Positions 24,501 to 36,015 of a DNA stretch of 64,000 bases are shown piece by piece. The DNA lies in the NCBI GenBank assembly GCA_014925825.1, contig JACGCK010000095.1, positions 113,593 through 177,592 on the forward strand. The letters are read 5' to 3'. The DNA comes from Pholiota molesta (taxonomy: Eukaryota > Basidiomycota > Agaricomycetes > Agaricales > Strophariaceae). Under the pieces are notes generated by a model. That model had not been told where the DNA came from. It saw only the letters and a program-made list of their open reading frames with translations, and ran no database searches. Within the stretch, counting starts at the first letter, position 1. Every line of letters begins with the position of its first letter. Both the position numbers and the translations under genes were made by a program.

Positions 24501-26790
24501 GTCCGGCGGGAGGAAAAAATAATAGACACTGGATAATGGGCAAAGATGAAGAAAAAAAACGGTAACTATCGACATACAGAGGTTACAGAGCTTTTCTCAC
24601 GAAAGCGACAGAGGGAAAATAGCAATTTCGTTCTAAGGGCGGCGCTCTCAGTGCCACCAGCTGATCATATCAGTGAATGAAATTTGGAAGATCCCTGTCG
24701 GCCTTTGAAGGTGAATTCATTCATGTTAGATAGTAAGCTTTACCCAAACGATTACCTCTCATTTCCGCGAGGCCTCAGCAGTTATAGGACGCGGAAATTA
24801 GTTTGGAACGCGGAAAGAGGAGCTGAATATCCCCGACGAGACAAACGCCGTGCGCCTGTCCATCGGACGACGTATATGGGCAAAGTAAAGATCTAGGCTA
24901 GAAGTCTGTTAGACACGCTGTATAGACGCTTAGGAAGCACTGCACACTTTGAGGTCACTTTGAGGTCTGTATCGCCATTCTGCAGTGGAGTCACTGCGTT
25001 TGGAGAGTGAAAAGGTCCAAGGCGGTCTGGCCGGGTGCGGCGACTTTGGAAGAACAATAGACTTCCCGTAGAGAATCCGATGGACGGGCTTTAATGAGTA
25101 GCTGCACGCACATCAGTATTGGTTGGTCGAGCGTACGTACATCCAAAAAATATTTTTGTACGACGTTCACTGTAATTCCTTGAAGACATCCGAGTTATCC
25201 GAAATCAAATTATCTGCGCCAATGGCTATAATCCCTTTCATACCGGGCGCTTCACGGCGGTCAGGACATATATGAGGTAGGGCATTATGTCTGCCAATCA
25301 GCTAAGATCAATAGCATTGCCCCGCTCCTGTCCAACGGGTTATAAAATTCTTCCCCATACCCAAGAAGATTGGCCGAAATCACCGGTGGCAGATGCTATT
25401 GATTCACGCTAGTGACGACATTGACCTCAACGGTTGATCGAGCCGCGCCATCGAGAATACAACAGAAGATGAGACTGCTGATGGGTCTGTTCGCTTTTCA
25501 TATTCAGATTAGTACCCAATCAACCTCAACAATACTAAAGATTGACTTAATTGGAAGCAGTGAGCCCTGTGTTCAGCGTACTCTAGGGTCCGGCGGCCTT
25601 GAGTACTTAATAACGTTGTGAGTACTCAGGGACTCTTCGGGAAGAGTGATCAAATCATCAAACCTTCAACCTCTCCAAGCTCAGCTTTCAGACGGCGTCC
25701 TCGAAGGATCGAGAGACATAGGCGCGGCGAGTGATTTTTAGAGTTATCCTGATCTCGCAGTGATGTGAGGGGACGGAGTCATTGAAGTCTCTCGAGTGCC
25801 AGCAGGGAGTGGAAATCACGAGGCAAGTTGCATGTTATCCTGTAGTTTGGAATATTTTTAGCAGATCATACATAGATTAAAGTAAAATGATATAAGTACC
25901 ACTGACGGTCATTCGCATTGCAGTGAGCCGATTCCTGAAGGTCGTTCAGAAGCCAACGTAAACCAGCTGAGTTTGGCACGAGGTAATCGCGGTTGGTTCG
26001 CTGCCTTTGAAGAATCTCGTGATGCTTGATGGATTGATGCCTCTGACGCGCCTGGCTGTTGGTGCTTGACGAAAACCTTTTCCATCGCCTTGCTTTCCGA
26101 AAATGTCTGGCCGCTGATACTCGTGTTGTAGGGCCCAGGGCTTCCTTTCGCTTCCACTAGAGTTGGGTCTGCCTTATCGCTCGAATGTTCGTGATTTCGA
26201 GAGATTGGGTCTTGGAATAGCTCTCAATCCACTGGATCCGTCGACACAGCTGTAATTTCCTTTACAGGCAACGTATGTCCGCCAGGACTGTAATGTCCGT
26301 CATGGTACTATCAAGCAGGTCAACAGGTGGCCTTACCTACGCTATCATCTTAGAAGCTCCTCCGGTATACGTCTACTATGCATGATTTCCGCTCCGCTCC
26401 TTTTTTAGCATTAAATCTTCGCCCTCGCCAAACTCTGGCCGTTCTCCGGATCGACTCGCCCTCGGATTCATAGTTTTCTGGTACTCCACGCACAATGTAA
26501 TGGTGTGCAACGATTCCGCGCCAGGGGTGTGTTCCTAATTTTTATGAGTTTATTTTCCCATTCTGACAAGCCGCAACGTTTACGACAGCATTTCATATCC
26601 GTTACGGAATAGTATGCTATTGAAATCATGGTTTCCTTGCTGGTCTTGTCCCGATAGACTTCATTCTGCCTCTACACAGTACCCTGGCCATGCGTATAAA
26701 AGCGGTCGAGTCTTAAGCGCTGTCCTTCAAGCCCTCACAGAAGAAACAACTCCTCAGCACATCACACCGCCTCCTCGACAGCATTCACAT
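21579..26790. other. 5.2-kb gene-poor region
   Basis: No recognisable gene family. Frames of 60-160 codons at 21.5-22.3, 24.2, 25.4 and 25.9-26.2 kb have no conserved motifs, and a hydrophobic segment at about 22.0 kb (minus) could be chance or an upstream ABCC exon. An 11-mer CACTTTGAGGT is repeated at 24945-24966. No LTRs, transposase or reverse transcriptase motifs were seen. The right end carries the TATA box of the next gene. Confidence 0.4.
26695..26701 (+). promoter_or_regulatory. TATA box of the Cys/His-rich peptide gene
   Basis: TATAAAA lies 90 bp upstream of ATG 26791. A start site about 30 bp downstream would leave a 5' leader of roughly 60 nt. It supports a promoter here and argues against the longer upstream open frame from 26614. 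Confidence 0.6.
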
Positions 26791-27083
26791 ATGAATAAAT
26801 CAAATTGCTCGTGCGAACATGGAGGCAGCGAACACTCTTTGCACCCCTGCAGCTGTCCTAACGATCGGCCGTCTACCCACCCTATGCACCACTACAAAGA
26901 CGCATTTCACCATGTTTGGTGCTACCTTTGCGAAAAATATTGCGAGAAGTGTAGCCAGGATTCGAACTCATCGGGGAGTGTCGAGTTGAATTTGCCAGAT
27001 TTCCGAGGAAAATCGTGAGTTTTATCTGATTCTTCTCATTCTGATCATCGCCCTGACCCATTTGTTCCAACAGTAAACTTTGA
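26791..27083 (+). CDS. Cys/His-rich 77-residue peptide with spliced C-terminal SKL
   Basis: Two exons (26791-27014 and 27074-27083) encode 77 residues. Eight cysteines are arranged as C-x-C at 6/8, C-x-C at 20/22, and C-x2-C-x3-C-x2-C at 44/47/51/54. Histidines cluster at 10-18 and 30-41, so metal (zinc or copper) binding is likely. The 59-bp intron has donor GTGAGT, a CTGAC branch site at 27053-27057 and acceptor CAACAG. Without splicing the frame stops at once in the donor (TCG TGA), ending ...RGKS. With splicing it ends ...RGKSKL. SKL is the canonical peroxisomal PTS1 signal, so splicing would decide location. The neighbouring convergent gene is an SCP2-type thiolase also ending in a PTS1. 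I do not recognise the family. Confidence 0.65.
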
Positions 27084-27875
27084 AGTTTGAACACACCCTG
27101 ATTCATTTCGTTCGTCCACACTCCGCTTTCTGTGGATCGATCGGGGCTCGGTACTGGTACCCACATATAGCCTATTATCCTACCAGTTTCAGGGAAACCT
27201 AGCGCAAGGACTGCACGGTTTGACCTGATAACGAAATATGCGACGAAGACCCGAACATATGCTTTTTATCTATGTATATACATACCATAAACGTCCAGAT
27301 TAGTACATATGCGCTCATATTGCCCTTTCTGTAATACGATGTATGATTGGCCTATAAGTATAGCACCTAATTGTCGAGAGTCGAATACTGGCATTTTTAT
27401 ATATATTGGATAAGTATGTGTGCGGGACATTCAAGTATAGTTGCAGTCGTTCGAGGCCTTCCCACCAGCATCGGCGGAAATGTCTTCTCATAATCTTTCT
27501 TGACACCGTTCCGAAAACAAAATTGCCAAAAGGCCTTACTTACTCACAGTACCCACACTCACTTACCACAGCATCTACTTGGGTTGTCCTTTGCGGTGAG
27601 ATTTTTTCTTCTGCGCGGATCAGGCTGTACCTGAGATTGGATTCTGCGACATTGATCAATCAGCGAAAATGCTACGAAGCTCAAGCTCCAGTGGATTCAT
27701 GCATGCAATCCCCTCCCCGAGCGAGGTCAACATAGTTATACAACACATTGCCGCGAAAGGCATGCTAAGCTTTCGAATCTTCCGGTACGCGCGAGAGTTA
27801 CATGCTCAGATACGAAGTCATAAGTGGTATACATGTTCACATGGAGAAAGGCTTCCCCTTTAATACATGGACCCC
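27084..27875. other. Tail-to-tail spacer between two PTS1-bearing genes
   Basis: No gene is recognised; the open frames here have no family features. It is the 3' flank of both neighbours. Confidence 0.45.
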
Positions 27876-29848
27876 TCAGAGTTTGGCGTGCCGAAGGACA
27901 AATTCAGAGGCGCTCTTCGATTTGACCTTGTTGACGTCGTCCAGGGTTATCGGACGACATTCGTGGGCATGATTATAGCCGAGTCTGAATGCGAAAAGTC
28001 AGCGAGGTGATTGCAGAGGCACGGTCGTTATCACTCGCCTTGTGCGTCCATCGATGCCCCCTGGTTTGAAGAATTCCGGTCGTCGGAGCAGAGAAACGAC
28101 GACTGCTCCTCCAAGGCCCACGTTGTGGACAAGACCAAGCTTTCCACGCTTGTCAGGAATGTCGAATAGCCCCGGGGCTTGCATGGGGCCCGCCCAGTTT
28201 CGTAGTTGCACTGCGATACACAACCATTCGTAAGCCACACAAATAGGAATTTTTTGATCTGGTGATCAACATACTCATTATATAGAAATGCATCCCGAGC
28301 CCAGTAGCTCCAAGAGGATGGCCCTTGGCTTCGAGTCCACCGCTCGGATTGACGACGTACTTGCCGCCATACTGACGACGCGACAACGATACGATGCGTG
28401 AATTTAATAAGAACTAGGATCGAATCTAGGAACGCACGGTATTGTCACCACGTTCCACGAGTTTATGAGCTTCGTCTACAGCGCACAGACCCAAAGCGGG
28501 ATATGTGATAAGCTGTATCAGGGCTGTCATCATGCTGATACTATTCAAAGTGCAGGATGAAGTCATACCTCATTGGCCGCGAAGCAATCATGGAGTTCAA
28601 CGACACCGACCTGATCCCGGCCCTCGCCTTCAGAAAACCCGGCATCTTTGAACGCGCGATCGGCGGCGTTCTTGGACATTTCGTAACCCACTACGTCCAT
28701 TGCGCTACGGCCCTCGAAAGTGGAAACGCCGTCAGTAGCTAGCACGTTCGCCACAATTTCAATGGCTTGATTCTCAAGGCCGTGAGCGTGTACGAAATCC
28801 TCAGAAGCAATGATACAAGCCGCAGCACCGTCCTTCGAAGTTGATGAGTCCGTTGCACCTTTGATCACAGTAATTAAGGATTACGATTACTCACTGAGGT
28901 TGGACTGCACATGAACTTGGTCAAGTTTTTGGTGATTTTGGGCGCCGCCAGGACCTTCTCAACACTCCATCCGTCTCTAAATTGTGAATAAGGGTTGTTC
29001 AACGAATGCTTGTGGTTCTTAGAAGCTTCATTTTATTTAGTATTAGGAGAATATTTGCACAACAAACCCGTATACATACCGATTTTCGCGAGATGTTCGA
29101 CATTACCACCATACTTGTCGAAATATTCTTGACCACCGTTGTCAAACAAGCGGGGGGCATTAGGCCCATGATTCTGACCCAATTCTATCTCAAGCTCTTC
29201 CGAACGCTGCGAGAAAAGGCCTATAGGCGAAGGTCGATCTGGGAAGTTGGTTCCAAGACTGCCCGGTTTCATGCGTTCGAAGCCCAAAGCAAGACCGCAT
29301 TCAATTTGGCCGTACTTGACGGCGTTATTCACTTGATAGAGAGCCGTAGACCCGGTCGAGCAATTGTTGTTTACGTTAACAATAGGAATGTGCGTCAGAC
29401 CGAGGTTGTACAATGCGCGCTGTGGGTTGGAATAGCCCTCAGCTTTCAAAGCTTGTTGAGCATCTTGGCGATGCATACCTGACCACTTGTTGAATCGCCG
29501 TAGCAATATCCTACAGCTGCGGTTTCAATCTGGTCATATGTAATACCTGTATCAGATAGAGAAGCCATTGGTCAGTGAAAGAAGCCTCGCGATAGTCCCG
29601 ATAGGAGTACGGACCAGCATCGAGGAGTGCCTTTGTGGCAGCTTCAAGGCCCATCTAACCGTGCTCTTTAGAATCCTGCCCACAATCTATGAATAGTTTA
29701 CACACATCCTCGGTAGTACGAGTAGCCCTTGGCTATATGGATGAATCAGTACGCTTCTTGGGGGATTTCTAACTAGAGAGAATGGTGTGCTAACCTTGAT
29801 GAACGCAGTGCACCCACCGCCGATGAGGAAAGTTCGTCGTGCTGGCAT
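27876..29848 (-). CDS. SCP2/SCPx-type peroxisomal thiolase
   Basis: Predicted 3-ketoacyl-CoA thiolase of the sterol-carrier-protein type, expected to cleave ketoacyl-CoA in peroxisomal beta-oxidation. The start [18 protein letters not shown] and PRATRTTED fit the family. The nucleophilic cysteine is in [14 protein letters not shown], and the histidine motif is [14 protein letters not shown]. The C-terminal block [17 protein letters not shown] is also typical. The protein ends RHAKL; AKL is a PTS1 signal. About nine short introns interrupt it. The last intron (28038-27985) has a GC donor (AAG|GCGAGT), required to join DGRTR to [10 protein letters not shown]. There is no C-terminal SCP2 lipid-transfer domain. 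The protein should be about 450-470 residues. Confidence 0.9.
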
Positions 29849-30249
29849 GATTGCTTGTGATGGTTACCGAGGGGAATAGGTTACAAGTATAAGAAGAATG
29901 GATTGTGGGGAAGCAACTAGAGAAATCATGGGTTTATAAATGATGTTGGCGTCTGAGTGAGCAGATGACTTTTTGGCCCAAGCATGTTTATACGAAAGCA
30001 TCAACATTCGGCTTTTGTATTGCCGGTACTTACGTACGCCAGAGTAACAGGCTGGTAACAGGTTGGCTGCTGTGAGGCCGTAGCGAGGTTCAAAAAAACA
30101 ATCTTTTAAGCTGAAGGGTAGTGCAGAGCAAGTCGGAAAATGTTGTATTACATTGGCAAGTGAGCTAACAGAAACTCTGAAACTGTAATAATTTTGGATG
30201 CAGAGCGCAACATGACAGAGGATTTTTTCTATGGGGAAATGGAACGCGT
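29849..30249. other. Intergenic, thiolase promoter side
   Basis: No coding features. It lies between the thiolase start and the A49 stop codon, both on the minus strand. Confidence 0.5.
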
Positions 30250-31934
30250 CTACTTCTTCCTTAGTCTGGGCTTGGGGAATTCTACAGGCGCAGAAAGGAC
30301 TGCCCGCTTCTCATCAGCAGAGCTATCGGACTGGCCTAGTCTTGCGCGTTCACGTTCGCCGAGCTTCGTGATTTTGCAGCCTATAAATTGTTTTAGTAGT
30401 GACAATTTACGAAAAGTATCATATGCCATACCAAGTGACTTGAAGAGCTGATTAATTCTGCAGGTGCATTGTTTAGTTCGCAAGTAAACATTAGAAAGGA
30501 TGAATGTGCTTACTCAGTCACAGCCATGCTCAGGTCATGCGCAACGATGGTGGTGTTAGTAGCGTATTCATCCAACTTGAGACACAGAGCAAAAATATGT
30601 GTCAAGAGACTCGTTTTAGTTGCAGATGTAGGTTGAAATCTGGAGAATCTTAGTATCAGAGAGGGATTTAACAAGGAAAACAGCAAGAGATTTACGTCGA
30701 AGAACCCCTCGCCGTCTCTGTAAAGCGAGCTAGAAGACTGTCGACGACAATAGTGGGTACGGCACTGAGTCGCTCATAAAGTTTGTCTTTTTCGAGATTT
30801 CTTGCAAAGCATGCTTGTCGGAAAGCAAGCATCGCCGAAATGTAAAGCAGAATTTTGCTGAGCGATGTCCTGTCAATGCAAGCCTTCACAAGATTGCAAT
30901 CTTGAATACGTACAAATTCTTTTTCTTTGACTTTCCAGTCGATTCTGCAATCGCTTTGAGGTGATCATTGACCCATGTCGACTTTCGGTATGGCAACATA
31001 GCGATCCTCTCTCTATCGCTCTGGGCAGCATCAAACGAACTGATAGAAAGGGCTTTCCACTCTGCTTCGGGAATGATGTCATGAAGAGGATAGACTTCTG
31101 CAGGATCCGTTGCGGTCAGAGAGAAAGGGGGGATGAGCCTGTTCTTGTCTGATGCCTCTTTAGCTGCTTCTACAATCGTCAAGAAAAGATTTAGCACCAT
31201 CCTTGCGAAGAGAAAAAAATTTCTGCGAACCTGGAGTCATTAATCCTTCAGCACCCTTGTCGATGGAATCCATCACGTAGCTCATGACACCTTCCATAGC
31301 ATTGACATCGATGCGATTGCGCTCTTGGGCACGAATGTTTGCCTTTTGCTTTTTGGTTCCGAAGGTCTCGCCGAGCGTGGTCTTCGCTTCTAGGTATTGG
31401 AGTTTCGAGGGAGCAGCAGAAGGAGGGATGGATTTCAGAGCTTTGACCGTCTGGCCCAATATATGAGGAGTTTTCGTGGTAGGCAACATAGATATGGTCC
31501 CCGTTCGAGTATTGCGAACGGCGATAATATATCTAGAAGAGCTTAAATATTGAATCTATATAAATTCAAATGTTGGTGCTCACCGACAGCCTGCTTCTGC
31601 CACCTTCCTAGTCTCATCGTTGGAGACGAGCTCAATACTAGGCGTCTCTCCCACCACCAGTATGTCTGTTTCGCCTTCTTCAACTTTATCCTTCGATTTT
31701 GACTTTTTCCGCGAATAACATTTGAAGGACGTTGAAGCAGGGGGTTGGATCGCTGGATAGCTAACTGATACAACGGAGGACGTATAAGGCCCAACGAACG
31801 CGTTGACTAACAACAAGAAGCGCACCGAGAAGTGGCCCTACTTTGCCGGTTTCAGCTGTGGAAAGTTCAAAATGCGCTTCCGCCGCAGTTTCTTCACGTT
31901 TTCTCTTTTTGGAGGCGGACTTGGCCGTCGACAT
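30250..31934 (-). CDS. RPA49: RNA polymerase I subunit A49-like
   Basis: Predicted homologue of yeast Rpa49 and human POLR1E, the Pol I subunit that forms the A49-A34.5 heterodimer and aids initiation and elongation on rDNA in the nucleolus. Exon 1 starts MSTAKSASKKRKREE, a nuclear-localisation-type basic patch, and splices to NAFVGPYTSSVVSVSYPAIQ. The dimerisation domain is recognisable by the family-like GPY...SYPAIQPP and the AVRNTRTGTISM segments. The middle has EAKTTLGETFGTKKQKANIR. The C-terminal tandem winged-helix part contains LPYRKSTWVNDHLKAI and INQLFKSLGCKITKLGERER. It ends PVEFPKPRLRKK. The length is about 450 residues, near the yeast protein (415). The start lies 374 bp from that of SET2 in divergent orientation. 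Confidence 0.88.
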
Positions 31935-32308
31935 ATCTATATGTTGTCCTCAGACTATCGATGGCGGCGCGTGAGTCGGGAGTATGGAGGTGTTTGCGAG
32001 AGACAGACGGGATGGGTGGAATGGAACGGAGATGGGAGTTGAAGACAACAGGTTGGAGCGCTTTTTTACTATTACACTGTTTGTTGCTTGAACCACTACA
32101 TGCGCGGATGTGCTGCTAGGGCATCTTCCTCATAGCTGTCCTCTATTACCCAGTCGATAATACTAACTTCTGCTAGGGCACAGAGTGGCACTGCGGTGGG
32201 CACCGTTTTTACGTTGTCAGTGTTCCTGTCTCAATTGCTGGGAACACAGACAAAGCCCTCCGACCCGACCACCTCAAATAATAGCTCAGCCATTGCGTAT
32301 CGACGGCA
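31935..32308. promoter_or_regulatory. Divergent promoter, RPA49 / SET2
   Basis: 374 bp separate the two start codons. A 10-mer TGCTAGGGCA occurs twice (32114-32123 and 32171-32180). TACTAAC at 32161, followed by CTGCTAG, could be a branch site and acceptor of a 5'-leader intron of SET2. No TATA box is evident. Confidence 0.5.
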
Positions 32309-35300
32309 ATGGCGGACGTATATCCGACGCTGAGGCAAGGGCGAAGTCAGAGTTCGTCCCTTAAAGCCAACCGAAGTAACAAAAGCGCTGCTGATCTGTC
32401 GGCACCACCCATGGCCAAAGAAGAGTGCTTGACTGCAACTCCTTCGTTTTCTCTCTCGGTCACGACAACAACGACAATGGACCTCAACATAAAGTCAGAA
32501 CCGGATCTCAAGCTCGAAGACGATGCTTCTCCCTCGCAGTCCCCGACACTCGTGGCCGACATTGCTGCCCAAAATTTCAAGAGGTCCCGCTCCCCCAACA
32601 CTCCGCTGACCACCACAGATGGCACCAAGTCCAAATCTTCCACTCCATCCCTCCCAGCACCAGCGAAGGGCTCACGGAAAGCTGCTCGTGCAGCTGTGCA
32701 GCTCATTGGTGACCTTCCCATTGCCCGAGAGGAGGCTGTGAGAACGTTCACTGAGATTTATGACAACAATTATCAGTACAAGACCCTGGGTCTTTCCAGG
32801 GAGGTTCTTGAAAGTATGACGTGCGATTGCACCTATGAGCATGGTTCGTCCTCCATTTTCCTCGCAAATTGTAGTCTTTTGCGTAGATAGCGACTCGGTC
32901 GACTTGTTCATGGGCCGTTATGCTGTGCTGTGCTCTGCAGATTTGTCTTACGTGTCCTTGCAGGTGTTGATAGTCAGGACAAAGCATGCGGGCCATATTC
33001 CGACTGCATCAACAGGCTAACTCAGGTCGAATGTCTCGAAGACGACTGTCGGTGTCGGTCATATTGCCAAAATCGAAGGTAAGAGGTGGAAATTTCTTGC
33101 ACGGCTAGAAAATCTGATATTTTCCCTTCTTAGGTTCCAACGAAAAGAGTATGCTAATATTGAGATTGTTCTTACCGAAAAGAAAGGATATGGTTTGCGC
33201 GCTGAAGAGGATTTGGCCAAGTAAGCAACAGTAGGACTTGGCTCATCAGCAATGCTTACCTTTTGTGCAGAGACACTTTCATTTACGAGTACGTCGGCGA
33301 CGTGGTCAATCCTATTTCTTTCAAGAAACGTATGCGGGATTACGCGGAAGATGGCATAAGACACTTTTACTTCATGATGCTACAAAAGGACGAGGTGCGT
33401 CTCAACTAGTCTGCTTAGCCTACAATTCTCACCTCATCCATCCAGTTCATCGATGCGACAAAGTCTGGTGGAATTGGGCGCTTTGCTAACCACAGCTGTA
33501 GTCCCAATTGCTATGTTGCCAAATGGACCATTGGTAATCACGTTCGGATGGGGATTTTCGCCAAACGAGATATCCAGAAACATGAGGAGCTGACATTCAA
33601 TTACAATGTCGACCGCTATGGGTTCGTGTCTTCTTATTCTGCCACCTATCTGTATGCGCTATCTAACGTTTTTCTGCAGCCACCAAGCACAGGAATGTTT
33701 CTGTGGAGAGCCTATGTGTGTTGGATATATCGGTGGCAAGACTCAGACCGATATCGCGACGATGGATGATCTCTATCTTGACGCGCTCGGAATCACCGAT
33801 GAAGATGATCTCATGGAGCTTAAAGGCACCAAGAAGAAGAAGGGCAAGAAGATCGACGATCCCGACTTTATGGTTAGCCTCCTCCGCCTCTCTTTATGTC
33901 AATTAATAACGTATGGGCTTCAGCCAACTATGAAAGCCGTTATGGAGAAAGAAGTGCCTAAAGTTGTACAGGCCATTCGGCAGACCACGAGTCGCAAAGT
34001 CCTCTCCAAATTGCTTACTAGGATCAAGGTGCGTTGTAAGCTTCATTTGTTGTCAGAAATCTCATCCACCACTGCGCCCGTATCAGATTACGGAAGATCA
34101 AGCGGCTCTGCGTCAAATAATGCGATTGCGTGGATATAGCTTAATGACGAATGTGCTGCAAGATTATGCCACCGACATGGAATTGATTACTTTGGTCAGT
34201 TCTTTTTCAAATCATTCTACCAGATCGCACATTGTTGATAGCCCATTAGGCTCTCGACTGTATGCAATCATGGCCTCTTTTGAATCGAAACAAGGTCCAG
34301 GATTCCAAAGTCCATGTTCCTGTTGAAGCTTGCACCAAACTTGACCATGAAAGCGTGAAAAACAAAGCTCAAGCCGTGGGTTTCTTCCATATAAGAATAG
34401 CAGGATAAAAGAATTGATCACAATGATTTTAGTTATTGGATCATTGGGCGTCCCTTCCCGTTTATAATCGAATACCGAAGAGGGTCATTCAGGTATGCCC
34501 TCCAAAGCAACCATCGGAAATCCATGGCTTACGTTTAGCTCAGCCGATGGAAATGTTGCCCATCGTCGTCGATCCTCGCCCCTTTGTATACCCAGTAGAG
34601 CCTGAAGAGCCCCCGCGACAGAAGCGACGAAAATTCGTTTTCGCCGAGACAAGGCCTCCTATTGTCCACAATGAGCCATTGCCTCGAGAACCAGAACCAT
34701 ATCAAGAGACCGTGCAGTATAACAAACGGATGCAAGAGATTCGAGAAAAAATGGCCCAGGATGTATCTGTGAAAGCTATCATTGCTCAGGCTGCCGCCGC
34801 CGCCCAAGCCCAAGAGGCTGCTGCAATGGCTGCTGCTGCAGAGGCACAAGCGAAAGCTGAAGCTGCCGCTGAAAAAGCAGAGCGAAAGAAAGAGCGAGCA
34901 CAGAAAAAGACCCATACCACGCCCGAGGACAAGGAGGCTCTTAAAGAGAAGAGGCTGATGAAGCTAGTAGGAGCTGTAGTCGTCAAGTGTATGTCGAAAC
35001 ACTCCAAGACGTTTGATCGCGAGTCATTTAAGAAGCACGCGAAAGAGGTGAGAATGTTCTACGTCTTTCAATTGTGAATTGAATATAACACTCTGACAGC
35101 TCACAGAAATCATATCCGAAAAAGAGAAAAAATCTTCAAGTTACCGCGATGGAAAATTGGATAGTCTCTCGGAGGAGAAACAGATCAAGATCAAGAAGTT
35201 CGCTAAGGAGTACATCGCGAAAGTGGTTCGAAAGATTGAGAAGTCTAAGCGGCCACACGGTTCATCGGCGTCAATGTCAGCTTCCACATCACATAACACA

Positions 35301-35594
35301 CCGTCCACTTCAATGGATACACCAAACTCGAACGATGGTATCGACGGCCAAATGCTGGAGAGTACAATGTCGGTCGAGGAGGCGATGGGGATGAATTCTG
35401 ATAGCGAGGACGAGGGAGGCGACGACATGCAGGCAGACTCTAACACGTCCCCAGCAGGCTCGAGCAGTATGCCTCCGCCTCAGTTGCCCTCGCTGTTCAA
35501 ATCCCATGAGACTGATCAGGATATTCCGATGGATATGGACGTCGACTCTTTCCCTTCCGATCTACGTCCTCGACCTCCAATGGATATTCACTAA
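32309..35594 (+). CDS. SET2: Histone H3K36 methyltransferase SET2
   Basis: Co-transcriptional H3 lysine-36 methyltransferase that rides on elongating RNA polymerase II. A disordered Ser/Thr-rich N-terminus of about 150 residues is followed by an AWS zinc region (CDCTYEH, then [16 protein letters not shown]) and a SET domain with [29 protein letters not shown] and ELTFNYN. The post-SET motif is [15 protein letters not shown]. After a Lys/Ala-rich coiled coil comes an SRI-like helical domain ([20 protein letters not shown] to [10 protein letters not shown]), which binds the phosphorylated Pol II tail. I see no WW domain. The acidic C-terminus ends RPRPPMDIH. About a dozen introns; roughly 870 residues; the frame is continuous under GT-AG splicing. 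Confidence 0.93.
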
Positions 35595-36015
35595 TTTTTC
35601 GCCACACTCTACAACCTGTACTTTAATTCTAATAATTTAAACAAGCCACGGACAATGTTGCTTTATTGTTATCCATGTTGTCGATACCCTCTTTTGGTTA
35701 AATGTTGTGATAATCTTGGGTCAGAAGGTTGGTGTATTGGATATGGATGTGGAAATAGCAGAAATGAAAGCTTGGTACAGATGCGAAGAGCCCAACGATA
35801 ACAGCAATGTACAATGTACAATGAGCTTGTAATTATGTAGTCTGAATGGCGGGAATGATGTATACAATACTATACTTTAAATATGATAAATGGTTTTTAG
35901 AAAGTATGAAAATGCGTGTGGTGTAAAAATGGAGGGATAAATATGAATTGCAAAACGACATGTATACAAGTAATCAAAGCAAAAACGATAAACAATGCGA
36001 ATTAAATTCGATAAA
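35595..36015. other. Tail-to-tail spacer
   Basis: AT-rich 3' flanks of SET2 and of the next minus-strand gene; ACAATGT repeats occur at about 35808-35822. No gene is present. Confidence 0.5.

Noticed and set aside
22400..26600. Degenerate retrotransposon
   Set aside because: No LTR pair, reverse transcriptase, integrase or transposase motif could be found in any frame by eye.
26955..26980. tRNA-like T-arm (reverse complement contains GAGTTCGAATCC)
   Set aside because: The would-be T-stem arms do not pair, no acceptor or anticodon arm is found, and the bases are coding in the Cys/His-rich peptide.
26614..27018. 134-codon version of the Cys/His-rich ORF starting upstream
   Set aside because: A TATA box lies inside the upstream part, and those residues lack the Cys/His pattern; ATG 26791 is the better start.
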